64,000 nucleotides of DNA from CBDAPX01 sp965198725 (GTDB lineage Bacteria > Pseudomonadota > Alphaproteobacteria > Rhodobacterales > Rhodobacteraceae), in assembly GCA_965198725.1 (NCBI GenBank), contig CBDAPX010000001.1:806001-870000 (forward strand). The letters are read 5' to 3'. Below the pieces are notes generated by a model. The model saw only the letters and a list, made by a program, of their open reading frames with translations, did not search any database and was not told the origin of the DNA. This document shows positions 33,459 to 40,342 of this stretch, piece by piece (position 1 is the stretch's first letter; each line of letters begins with the position of its first letter). The position numbers and the translations under genes were made by a program.

Positions 33459-33811
33459 GATGCGCCTCCCCCGGTCTCTGGCAGGGCATAGCCCGCCTCG
33501 CGCGCCAGGCGGCGCGCAGTGGCCACAAGGCGGCTGGCCTCAAGGCTCATTTCACCGTCACCACAATCGAAATCAGCATTGATCTCCTCATCCATCTCCA
33601 GGGTCTCCAGAAGGTGGGCGAGGTCAGCATCGAGCGGCTTGAGCGTTGTCTGCATGGCCTCTGGGATCGGATAGCCCGCCGCGATAGCGCTCATCTTGAG
33701 GGCATCAGCGGCCTTGTGGAGCCGATCAGCGGCGGTGAAGGGTGCGCCATCGAGGGCATAGGTTGCGGTAACCGAGACCAGCTCTTGGACGTTTTCGGGA
33801 AAGGCCATCAT
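33455..33811 (-). CDS. Phage protein, unknown
   Basis: A 118-aa acidic helical protein (MMAFPENVQELVSVTATYALDG...). The start at 33811 overlaps the B-gene stop codon as TGATG; a frame seven codons longer also exists. Family not recognised. It belongs to the early operon A-B-this-DUF3164-HU. Confidence 0.58.
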   Translation of the reverse strand: MMAFPENVQELVSVTATYALDGAPFTAADRLHKAADALKMSAIAAGYPIPEAMQTTLKPLDADLAHLLETLEMDEEINADFDCGDGEMSLEASRLVATARRLAREAGYALPETGGGAS

Positions 33812-34539
33812 CAGCTTCCTCCCGCCATCCATGCGGCGGCGGTCTCGACCACGCGCTCATCCAATTTCTCGATGCTCTCATTAGACATCAGGCGCTCACA
33901 TGCATCGGCCAGAGCCACGGCAAAGCGCCAGTTGCCGCCCGTCTTTTTGAGGAACGCGGTGGCACTCTTTTGCGTGACGCTTCCAAAGCGCGGCGCAAGG
34001 ACATATGCGGCGATCTCGCCCGCATCCTGGACCGGCTGTATGACCACCTTTTTGGTGCCCACGCGCTGGCGGAATTGTTCAAGGAACACGCGGATTTGCG
34101 GGTGGGTGAATTTCTTGGCCAGCAAGTCAGTGCCAGCGATCACCAGGCCAGCGCCGCCGATGTCAGAGATCGAGCGCAGCATCTCCAGGGTGGGCCAGCG
34201 CAGGTGATTGGCCTCATCGATGATGATCAGCTTGCCCTCGGTGCCGTGGCGGATAAGGCGCTGGATCAGCGTGTTGGATGTGCCGCTCTCATCGATTGGG
34301 TAGCCAGCCTTTGCGAAGGCATGCGCCAGCTCTTGCAGGCACGTCTTTTCCTTCATGCCAGCCCAGGCCTCGATCCGAATGGCACCCAGCTCCTCGGTCA
34401 GCCAGTTGGTCACCGATGTCTTGCCAGTGCCAGGGTCACCCGTGATCTGACCCAGGCGGCTATAGCGTGGCGCGGCCATCACCGTTTCACACATCAAGCG
34501 CGCACGGCCTGCCATGACGGTTTCGACAAAATCAGTCAT
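33811..34539 (-). CDS. MuB-like ATPase, transposition target activator
   Basis: A 242-aa AAA+ ATPase of the MuB type that binds target DNA and delivers it to the transpososome. Walker A is GDPGTGKT (residues 34-41) and Walker B is LIIIDEANH (near 108-116). It is shorter than MuB (312 aa) and lacks an obvious N-terminal HTH extension. It follows the transposase in the A-B order and overlaps the tiny membrane gene by eight bases. Confidence 0.92.
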   Translation of the reverse strand: MTDFVETVMAGRARLMCETVMAAPRYSRLGQITGDPGTGKTSVTNWLTEELGAIRIEAWAGMKEKTCLQELAHAFAKAGYPIDESGTSNTLIQRLIRHGTEGKLIIIDEANHLRWPTLEMLRSISDIGGAGLVIAGTDLLAKKFTHPQIRVFLEQFRQRVGTKKVVIQPVQDAGEIAAYVLAPRFGSVTQKSATAFLKKTGGNWRFAVALADACERLMSNESIEKLDERVVETAAAWMAGGS

Positions 34540-34627
34540 GACCGCCTCCAATGAAAAGGCCGCATGCGATAAAGCCCATCACGCCGCCCACACTATATCC
34601 GGCGACAAAAATCAAAACCTCAGCCAT
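34532..34627 (-). CDS. 31-residue membrane peptide between A and B
   Basis: MAEVLIFVAGYSVGGVMGFI and then ACGLFIGGGHD: almost wholly one membrane helix. The start overlaps the transposase end by eight bases and the stop overlaps the B start by eight bases, so it is embedded in the translation-coupled A-B operon. The ORF is short but its overlaps at both ends argue that it is real. It could be a small toxin or holin-like peptide. Confidence 0.55.
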   Translation of the reverse strand: MAEVLIFVAGYSVGGVMGFIACGLFIGGGHD

Positions 34628-36899
34628 CACTCTCTTCCTCTGCAAATTTGAAGTTTTCCAAGGCCTTGACGGGCCCTGTTTTCCATTGCTCCAGGGGCTT
34701 CCTGGGCGATTTGTTCGCGGCATCTGCCAACGCGTTTTCCCGCGCCTCGGCGTCCATCCGCGCCATGCGGTCGATGATGCCCGCATCCACAATCGCCGCG
34801 ACTGAGGCCTCTGGCGCATCGGGCATGTGGGCGATGTGACGCTCGGTCTCCTCGGTGAGGGACAAGAGCGCGACGTGGCGGCGTTTCTCGGCGATCTGGC
34901 GGCGGAATGCCTTGCCGCGCCGGTTGACCTCCTGAGCGCCAGCGCCATCAAGGACGCCAAAGGTTTGCTCAGGGAAGGCCTGACAGATCAGCTCACCCTC
35001 GGCGAAACAGAACACAAATTCAGGATTGAAGGCGGGCACCCTGAGCGTGATCTTGTGATCGAGGCCGAGCAGCTCATCCGCATAGAAATACATGGTCTCG
35101 CCGCGCCGTGGGGTGTAGCTGACACGCCCGCGATCCGGCATGCGCTCGATCTCCTCAGCAAAGGCCAGGGCCAGAACCTCAGGGCGCGAGAGCGTTGTCT
35201 TGCCCCACCCCTGATCAATGAAATTGCGCAGGGCCTCATTGGGGCTCATGCCGTTCAACCGGCCATGCTGGGGCCGCTTGTGATACCACTCCAGAGCCTT
35301 GCCAGCGGTCTCAAGGAATGCCTGGGCATCCCCATCAAAGGCCACTGGGTCCTTGCCCTTGGCATGGGTCTTTTTGTTCATGCGGTCGCCAGCGGTCCAG
35401 CCAGGGATTGTGGCGAAAAACACTTGCTCGATATTGCCAAAGGCACCCTCGATGCCTGGCTTGCCTTTCGCGTTGTATGGCATCGAGCGCACAACCGCCT
35501 CGCGGCCATTGGCAACCCGCTTGGCGACATTTGGATCACCGTCGAGATCAAAGACTTTGAGCCCGCCCTGGGTCAGTTGTGAGAGCTGGGTAAAGCCGCC
35601 GATCATGGCGTCCCAGGAATACTCTGACCCGTTGTCGAGATAGAGCAATTCGGGGAGGCCCCATTCCTCGACCATCGCCTCAAAGCTCTGGGCCACATGC
35701 TCGCGCCGGATGCCCTCACCAGGCTGCAACAGCACAAACGTCATGTGGATTTCATTGGTGGCCACGTCATACCAGGCAATCGCCTTGGGATAGACCACCG
35801 TGCCATCGGGGCGGCGCATCATGATGTCCACGGGGTGAACGTCACCCACGACAATCTGGCGCGGCAATAGAGTGGAATAGTCACGCCGGATCGAGGGCAT
35901 GTAACTGTCCTGGAATGTGGCGTTGTCTTTGTCCTTGATCGCCAGGAGCGCATACTCGCGGTGATGCTCCACCTGGCGGCGGTTCACATTACAGATGCCA
36001 AACTGGGTGCCCTTGGCATTGGTGTCACCACACCGGCCCAGCTCCAGCCCATCAAAGGCCAGCACGTTAAGGCCTCGGCTCATCTCGATCAGGCGGGTGG
36101 TGGATTTCTCAGTGATCGAGCGCCAGCCGCGCTCACCCGCCGCCCAGAGAGAGCGGATATAAGTGGTCAGCTCATCGCTGATCTCGGCATGCTTGGTCGC
36201 ATCGATATGCGCCTCAAAGAAAGCATCCCAGGCACGGGTGACCTTTTGGCGCTTGGCACCGCTATCGGCGCGGCGCTTGCGGATCAGGCCATTCAAACCA
36301 TCGGCCTCAAAGGCCTTGACCCAGTTATAGAGCGTTTGCTTTGTCACGACTTTTCGAGTGCCGTTTGGGAATAGACGGGGCGTCTGGGCCAGCTCCTCGA
36401 TCAGCTCAGCGCGCGCAGGCGAGCCTTTCTCAAGGATTAGGACGGGCCGGATCACCTCTTGCCGCCACCGCGCCAAGGCCAGATCGGCCTCAAAGCGCGC
36501 ATCATTCTGATAAGTTTGCTCTGGCACCAGGACCGTCTTGCCGGTCTCGGTGTCAGGCTTTTCATGGAGCGTGATGCCGTGGCCGATATACCAGCTCTCG
36601 CGCAGATCGGCGGGCAGGCTATCAACATGCACCTGGAGGGCCTTGCCGCCAGCACCGCCGCGCCCGATCTGGACCTCTTGGACTAGGAGATCGGCACCTC
36701 GCCACTTGCGGGATTTCATGGCTCGGCGCGCCACTTGGATTGCGATGCCAGCCAGATCAGAAAGGGCAGATGCATCAAGCCACTTTTCGGGGGTTCCCAA
36801 AGGGTTCCCAATCGGGTTCTCAATGTGCTCTTGAACCACTATTGAGAACCCAGGCGCATCCGCACCCTCTAGGTCTGATTTTCGCAATGCCTGCCCCAT
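34620..36899 (-). CDS. Mu-type DDE transposase A
   Basis: A 759-aa transposase that cuts the phage ends and joins them to target DNA for both integration and replication. Parts in order: N-terminal winged-helix DNA-binding region (40-105, ending VHVDSLPADLRESW), HTH domain (about 180-215, TKQTLYNWVKAFEADG), RNase H-fold core with D353 (VVGDVHP), D422 (YLDNGSEY) and E484 (PGIEGAFGN), and a C-terminal beta-barrel and B-interaction tail. All three catalytic residues are intact. Length is close to MuA (663) with an expanded N-terminus. Confidence 0.95.
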   Translation of the reverse strand: MGQALRKSDLEGADAPGFSIVVQEHIENPIGNPLGTPEKWLDASALSDLAGIAIQVARRAMKSRKWRGADLLVQEVQIGRGGAGGKALQVHVDSLPADLRESWYIGHGITLHEKPDTETGKTVLVPEQTYQNDARFEADLALARWRQEVIRPVLILEKGSPARAELIEELAQTPRLFPNGTRKVVTKQTLYNWVKAFEADGLNGLIRKRRADSGAKRQKVTRAWDAFFEAHIDATKHAEISDELTTYIRSLWAAGERGWRSITEKSTTRLIEMSRGLNVLAFDGLELGRCGDTNAKGTQFGICNVNRRQVEHHREYALLAIKDKDNATFQDSYMPSIRRDYSTLLPRQIVVGDVHPVDIMMRRPDGTVVYPKAIAWYDVATNEIHMTFVLLQPGEGIRREHVAQSFEAMVEEWGLPELLYLDNGSEYSWDAMIGGFTQLSQLTQGGLKVFDLDGDPNVAKRVANGREAVVRSMPYNAKGKPGIEGAFGNIEQVFFATIPGWTAGDRMNKKTHAKGKDPVAFDGDAQAFLETAGKALEWYHKRPQHGRLNGMSPNEALRNFIDQGWGKTTLSRPEVLALAFAEEIERMPDRGRVSYTPRRGETMYFYADELLGLDHKITLRVPAFNPEFVFCFAEGELICQAFPEQTFGVLDGAGAQEVNRRGKAFRRQIAEKRRHVALLSLTEETERHIAHMPDAPEASVAAIVDAGIIDRMARMDAEARENALADAANKSPRKPLEQWKTGPVKALENFKFAEEESDG

Positions 36900-36904
36900 A
36901 GTCT

Positions 36905-37156
36905 TTACACCGCCCCATCAAAGATGGCGCTCGCCCCTGAGCGGCACTTGGCGCACATTCTGTGGTGCGCTCCCTCGCTCATGAATTGATCACTGCATGT
37001 CATGCATTTGCGGCGCTTACGGCGCGCCTGGCGCTCTAGCGTGTCGAGCTTGTTCTCGGCCTGGGCGATTGGCCCAGGCCCCCAAACCTCCACGCCATCC
37101 TTGATCACCACGGCCTGGCTCCCAAAGCGCTCAATCTCGAAGCAAGGTGCGCTCAT
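36905..37156 (-). CDS. Small zinc-ribbon protein, unknown
   Basis: An 83-aa protein with a beta-rich start (CFEIERFGSQAVVIKDGVEVWG), a basic helix (LERQARRKRRK) and CMTCSDQ...HHRMCAKC, a two-CxxC zinc ribbon. It lies directly before the transposase in the early operon and overlaps the gene before it by four bases. Possibly a DNA-binding early regulator. Confidence 0.65.
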   Translation of the reverse strand: MSAPCFEIERFGSQAVVIKDGVEVWGPGPIAQAENKLDTLERQARRKRRKCMTCSDQFMSEGAHHRMCAKCRSGASAIFDGAV

Positions 37157-37413
37157 GATGTCACCTCGCAGGCTTGGCCCGCCACGGCCTCAAGGGTCTC
37201 GCGGTATGCGTCCTGGGCCAGGGTGTTGATCCCCGCCACCAGGGCATCGCTATTGGCGGCAGCTCCCGCGATAGCGAGCGCATCGCCATAGGCTTTGGCC
37301 AGAACACATGCCACCTCAACGGCGCTTGCGGTGCGGCCCAGGCCACTTTCCAGATACCGCGCCGCCATCATGTGCGCCTCGAAAGCCGCATTGTCGTTGA
37401 GCTTGGCATCCAT
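37153..37413 (-). CDS. Early phage protein, unknown
   Basis: An 86-aa, largely helical Ala-rich protein (MDAKLNDNAAFEAHMMAARYLESGL...). ATG at 37413 overlaps the previous stop as TAATG with GGGAG upstream; a GTG three codons earlier is possible. No family recognised. Confidence 0.58.
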   Translation of the reverse strand: MDAKLNDNAAFEAHMMAARYLESGLGRTASAVEVACVLAKAYGDALAIAGAAANSDALVAGINTLAQDAYRETLEAVAGQACEVTS

Positions 37414-37637
37414 TATCCGCACTCCCGTTCAAAGGCTTCACGCATCAGGATGTTGGAAAGCTCGGTGAGCTGATTGCCCGCAAAGCGCAGCACCGCCGCC
37501 GCGTCTGGGTCTGTGATCTTCATCATCAGAGCCAGCGCAAAGTTGGCCTTGTCCTTGTCTGACAGTCCCTGGAGGGCCTCCTCCGCCGTGGCGCGCTGAG
37601 CGCACTCGAATTGTTTTTGTTGAGCCAGAGAGGTCAT
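37413..37637 (-). CDS. Early phage protein, unknown
   Basis: A 74-aa acidic helical protein starting MTSLAQQKQFECAQRA. The start overlaps the previous stop as ATGA, so the longer frame to 37718 is unlikely. No family recognised. Confidence 0.58.
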   Translation of the reverse strand: MTSLAQQKQFECAQRATAEEALQGLSDKDKANFALALMMKITDPDAAAVLRFAGNQLTELSNILMREAFERECG

Positions 37638-37873
37638 GCCGCGCCACCGCGCACGTTGACGGTCATTGGCTCTTTGAGCTTGGAATAACTGGCATCTGGC
37701 GGAAAGCAGGTCGGGCACACATCGCTGTAGGACCGATGGCCCGAGGGGCTAACCGTCTCAGCAAACTGCTGCCACCCGTGCTCTGTGTCGATTTTGTGTT
37801 GGCGCACCTTGGCCAGCGAGCAAAACAACGACGGTTCCCAATCCGTCACATAGTGATCGACATAATGCGTCAT
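37634..37873 (-). CDS. Early phage protein, unknown (single CxxC)
   Basis: A 79-aa protein rich in His, Trp and Cys, with CPTC near residue 53. Second gene of the early operon; overlaps the Ner-like gene as ATGA. A single CxxC and several histidines could bind a metal. No family recognised. Confidence 0.58.
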   Translation of the reverse strand: MTHYVDHYVTDWEPSLFCSLAKVRQHKIDTEHGWQQFAETVSPSGHRSYSDVCPTCFPPDASYSKLKEPMTVNVRGGAA

Positions 37874-38139
37874 GCCGCCACCTCAGCGGCATGACGCTCG
37901 ATGCGAGCTTTGTAGCTGAGCGCCACCACATCGCGCCCAGCGGCGTCGATGATCTGATTGAGCAACGCTTGCCCCTTATCGCCGCCAGACTGGCCGTAGG
38001 TGGCCATCCGCGCCGTGCTTGTGTGGATGTTATTTGCCTTGCACCAAGCCTCAAAACTGGTGCCTGCGGATCGAAACGCCCCCACGATTACCTCGTGTAG
38101 AACCGCTCCGGGCTGGAACATTTTATTTTTTACTGACAT
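37870..38139 (-). CDS. Ner/Cro-like early regulator
   Basis: An 89-aa protein from ATG 38139 preceded by GAGAGGGAA. It has an N-terminal HTH-like segment: VLHEVIVGAFRSAGTSFEAWCKANNIHTSTARMATYG. First gene of the leftward early operon, divergent from the repressor, exactly where Mu encodes Ner. It is expected to turn down early and repressor transcription. The family match is by position and fold pattern. Confidence 0.65.
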   Translation of the reverse strand: MSVKNKMFQPGAVLHEVIVGAFRSAGTSFEAWCKANNIHTSTARMATYGQSGGDKGQALLNQIIDAAGRDVVALSYKARIERHAAEVAA

Positions 38140-38158
38140 ATTCCCTCTCGATGCTGCC

Positions 38159-38186
38159 TTGCGCTGTGTCATTGCAACGCTATACT
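38159..38186 (+). promoter_or_regulatory. Predicted promoter of the repressor gene
   Basis: TTGCGC (38159-38164), 16-bp spacer, TATACT (38181-38186). Transcription would start near 38193, 18 bp upstream of the repressor ATG. Confidence 0.5.
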
Positions 38187-38211
38187 ACGCCTATTTGGGA
38201 GTATTGGTCAA
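38182..38211 (-). promoter_or_regulatory. Predicted early promoter of the lytic operon
   Basis: On the minus strand TTGACC (38211-38206), 18-bp spacer, TAGTAT (38187-38182), close to sigma-70 consensus. It overlaps the repressor promoter and the first GGAGTAT site falls inside its spacer, so repressor binding there would shut the lytic operon. Confidence 0.55.
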
Positions 38212-38397
38212 TGGAAAACTCCAAAATAGGAGTATCTGATCGCCTAAGATACCTTATCCAATTGAAAAATATGAATATTAAGCAGTTTGCCGACTTTGCG
38301 AGCGTCCCCAAAGGCACTCTGGAGAAGTACCTAAATAACAATCGCTTACCATCAGCGGAGTTGCTTTCGTCACTTCACTCCAAAATGGGAGTATCTG
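38198..38397 (+). promoter_or_regulatory. Three GGAGTAT sites, probable repressor operators
   Basis: GGAGTAT occurs at 38198-38204 (between -35 and -10 of the early promoter), 38229-38235 and 38388-38394. The last two are in a 19-base near-identical repeat, TCCAAAATrGGAGTATCTG (38220-38238 and 38379-38397), inside the repressor coding sequence. Mu has three operators in this region. Confidence 0.45.
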
Positions 38398-38972
38398 CGC
38401 ATTGGATACTGGATGGGATTGAGCCCATGTATCTACTGGACGCCGGTGCGATTGAGCGCTCAGGTGCCGAATTGCTAAGAGAAGGTCCCTTTGTGGGGCC
38501 AGATCAGCTCGCTGATAGAGGTATTGAAAACCCTACCCTTACGCCGGGTAATGCTGATTTTATCCCTATTCCAAGGTTTGCTGTAGATGCGGCGGCGGGC
38601 GATGGCGCTTTGGTTGATGAGGAAACTCAGACCGGGTTCTACGCTTTCAATCGATCTTGGCTGACCAGGCGAAAACTTACCCCTGACAATCTGGCCGTCA
38701 TTTCTGTGCGCGGTGACAGTATGGAACCCAGGCTTTCGGACGGTGATTTGATCCTGGTAGATCAGGCCCAAGTTGAGATCGCCGATGGCATCACTTATGT
38801 GGTGCGGCTCGGCAATGATCTCTTGGTCAAGTATGTGCAACGCATCTCACCAGATGCGGTGTCGCTCCTCAGCGAAAACAGCCGCTACCCACCACGCGAG
38901 ATCAGTTTGGCGACTATCGGGGATGACACCGCGATCATCGGGCGTGTGGTTGCATCGATGCATGAATGGTAA
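38211..38972 (+). CDS. Phage repressor, CI/LexA type (HTH + S24 peptidase)
   Basis: A 253-aa repressor starting at 38211, not at the open frame's earlier start codons. An N-terminal HTH (MNIKQFADFASVPKGTLEKYL) is followed by a C-terminal S24 domain with Ser170 in VRGDSMEP and Lys207 in DLLVKYVQ. A predicted self-cleavage site is Ala129-Gly130 in DAAAGDG. RecA-activated cleavage after DNA damage would start lytic growth. Mu itself uses a different, ClpX-degraded repressor, so this is a lambda-like switch on a Mu-like phage. Confidence 0.9.
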   Translation: MENSKIGVSDRLRYLIQLKNMNIKQFADFASVPKGTLEKYLNNNRLPSAELLSSLHSKMGVSAHWILDGIEPMYLLDAGAIERSGAELLREGPFVGPDQLADRGIENPTLTPGNADFIPIPRFAVDAAAGDGALVDEETQTGFYAFNRSWLTRRKLTPDNLAVISVRGDSMEPRLSDGDLILVDQAQVEIADGITYVVRLGNDLLVKYVQRISPDAVSLLSENSRYPPREISLATIGDDTAIIGRVVASMHEW

Positions 38973-39116
38973 TCATTGGTGCCGCGTTTGGTGAGTTGCG
39001 GCATCAAGCGGCGCTATTCTAAAATAAAACGTGCCGCTTGTGCCAATCGGCCAATTTTGCCCGCGTTTGTCGGATCGCCCATAAACAAAGGCCTTTCAGA
39101 GATGAGCCCTTTTATG

Positions 39117-39167
39117 CATTCCAATTTAGAGCGTGCTCACCATTCCAATTCATTCCGATCCCCCCCA
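39117..39167. other. Prophage end (Mu attL equivalent)
   Basis: CATTCCAA occurs at 39117-39124 and 39141-39148, followed by CATTCCGATCC and the terminal CCCCCCA. They invert the TTGGAATG of the other end and share the outer TGGGG...GATCG pattern, so they should bind transposase A. The 90 bp between the repressor and these sites hold no gene. Confidence 0.6.
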
Positions 39168-39172
39168 CCCCC
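39168..39172. repeat. Target-site duplication, right copy (CCCCC)
   Basis: Second copy of the five-base duplication seen at 7215-7219. Joining the flanks without the phage restores TTGCCCCCTGGAAAAGGGGG-type hairpin DNA between the thiolase and msrC. Confidence 0.65.
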
Positions 39173-39190
39173 TGGAAAAGGGGGGCAAGA

Positions 39191-39211
39191 GGGGGCAAAC
39201 GCCCCCTTTTT
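39191..39211 (+). terminator. Rho-independent terminator before msrC
   Basis: GGGGGC-AAAC-GCCCCC followed by five T. It belongs to the thiolase-msrC gap and is now separated from the thiolase by the prophage. Confidence 0.75.
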
Positions 39212-39229
39212 AACAAAAGGACCCGCGCC

Positions 39230-39682
39230 ATGGCCAATTATGCCGAGCTCTCTCAGACCATTGCGGCGCTGACCGAGGGGGAAACTGATCCGATTGCGCT
39301 GATGGCGACGACCGCTTGCGAGGTGCATCACGCCGATGACCGCTTCGACTGGACCGGGTTTTACCGTGTGACGGGTCCCGAAATGCTGAAAATCGGCCCT
39401 TACCAAGGTGGGCATGGCTGCTTGGTGATCCCGTTTTCGCGCGGTGTTTGCGGTGCGGCCGCGCGCACTGGCGAGGTGCAACTGGTGGATGATGTAAACG
39501 CCTTTGCTGACCACATCGCCTGTTCGTCCTCGACCCTGTCCGAACTGGTGATTCCGGTGCACGATGGCTCCGGAGAGCTTGTCGGTGTTTTTGATATCGA
39601 CAGCGACCAACCTGCGGCCTTTTCCCAAGGCGACGCGGATCAATTGTCGGGCATTCTGAAGCAGGTTTTTGGGCGTTTATGA
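39230..39682 (+). CDS. msrC: Free methionine-(R)-sulfoxide reductase (GAF domain)
   Basis: A 150-aa GAF-fold enzyme that reduces free Met-R-sulfoxide, protecting against oxidative loss of methionine. Cys64, Cys74 and Cys98 have exactly the spacing of the catalytic Cys84, Cys94 and Cys118 known in this family. WTGFYRV, GPYQGGHGC, PFSRGVCG and HIACSSSTLSE are diagnostic. The ATG at 39230 follows AAAAGGA; longer frames enter the phage end. Confidence 0.93.
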   Translation: MANYAELSQTIAALTEGETDPIALMATTACEVHHADDRFDWTGFYRVTGPEMLKIGPYQGGHGCLVIPFSRGVCGAAARTGEVQLVDDVNAFADHIACSSSTLSELVIPVHDGSGELVGVFDIDSDQPAAFSQGDADQLSGILKQVFGRL

Positions 39683-39687
39683 CAGCT

Positions 39688-39716
39688 CGGTGAAAAAAGA
39701 CGTGCATTTTTCACCG
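39688..39716. promoter_or_regulatory. Palindrome A upstream of the XRE-cupin gene
   Basis: CGGTGAAAAA - 9 nt - TTTTTCACCG, perfect 10-bp arms. It begins six bases after the msrC stop, so it may also act as a terminator. The core GTGAAAA/TTTTCAC is shared with palindrome B. Confidence 0.65.
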
Positions 39717-39724
39717 AATCAGCG

Positions 39725-39757
39725 CACCGTGAAAATTGCGCATGAATTTTCACGGTG
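39725..39757. promoter_or_regulatory. Palindrome B over the XRE-cupin start
   Basis: CACCGTGAAAATT - 7 nt - AATTTTCACGGTG, perfect 13-bp arms. It ends five bases before the ATG at 39763 and covers any ribosome site. Most likely an autoregulatory operator for the adjacent repressor. Confidence 0.7.
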
Positions 39758-39762
39758 TCCAC

Positions 39763-40335
39763 ATGACCTCGCACGATCCGTCCCAGTCCCGATCGCTTGG
39801 CGCTGACCTGCGCGCTTTGCGCAAATCGCGTGGCATCACGCTCGCGGATTTGGCGGAAACACTGGATCGTTCGGTTGGATGGCTCAGCCAGGTGGAACGC
39901 GACCTTTCTGAACCATCGATCACCGACCTGCGCCACCTCGCAGCCGCGCTCGATATCCCGGTGTCGCTGCTGTTTGGTCAGGCGGTCGCCCCGGCTGAAG
40001 AGGCCGGGTATGTGGTCCGCAAGGGCGCGCGTCGCCCCATTGGTTCAGGTGAAGCCGGGCTGGTCGAGGAACTGTTGTCCCCCGACCTAACGGATGACTT
40101 CGAGGTGGTACATTCGACCTTCGAGCCGCATTCGGTCATCGGAGAACGCGTCAGCCGCCCAACCCAAGAGGTGGGCTATTTGCTGTCGGGCAAGCTCGAT
40201 CTCGAAATCGGATCGCAGAAATTCACCATCCACCCGGGGGACAGTTTCCGCATCCGCGGCGAACCGTTCCGTTGGATCAACCCCTATGACAAACCGGCCG
40301 AGGCGATCTGGGTGATCGCCCCGCCAGTCTATTGA
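39763..40335 (+). CDS. XRE-family regulator with C-terminal cupin
   Basis: A 190-aa regulator from ATG 39763 (start codons at 39736 and 39742 lie inside palindrome B). An N-terminal HTH (LRALRKSRGITLADLAETLDRSVGWLSQVER) is joined to a cupin (VHSTFEPHSVIGERVSRP, then VGYLLSGKLDLEIG) of the SutR/PuuR architecture. Such proteins sense a small metabolite through the cupin. The LysE exporter begins seven bases downstream, so it is the likely target. Confidence 0.88.
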   Translation: MTSHDPSQSRSLGADLRALRKSRGITLADLAETLDRSVGWLSQVERDLSEPSITDLRHLAAALDIPVSLLFGQAVAPAEEAGYVVRKGARRPIGSGEAGLVEELLSPDLTDDFEVVHSTFEPHSVIGERVSRPTQEVGYLLSGKLDLEIGSQKFTIHPGDSFRIRGEPFRWINPYDKPAEAIWVIAPPVY

Positions 40336-40342
40336 GCCCGCG

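Larger units (their letters stand above)
7220..39167 (-). mobile_element. Transposable Mu/P2-hybrid prophage (31,948 bp)
   Basis: The element starts 5'-TGGACC and ends CCCCCCA-3', flanked by CCCCC on both sides. The phage early end (repressor, Ner-like, transposase A, ATPase B) is at the right in this window and most genes run leftward, so it is inserted in minus orientation. Replication genes are Mu-like; capsid, terminase, portal and tail genes are P2/PBSX-like. The portal-terminase-lysis block (22989-28911) and the repressor are on the plus strand. No invertase, mom-type modification gene or tyrosine integrase is visible. All core genes are open. Confidence 0.9.

Noticed and set aside
7215..39176. 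A 9-bp duplication CCCCCTGGA at the phage ends
   Set aside because: Mu-family elements duplicate 5 bp, and only the CCCCC reading leaves TG...CA ends; the extra TGGA is shared by the host and phage end by chance.
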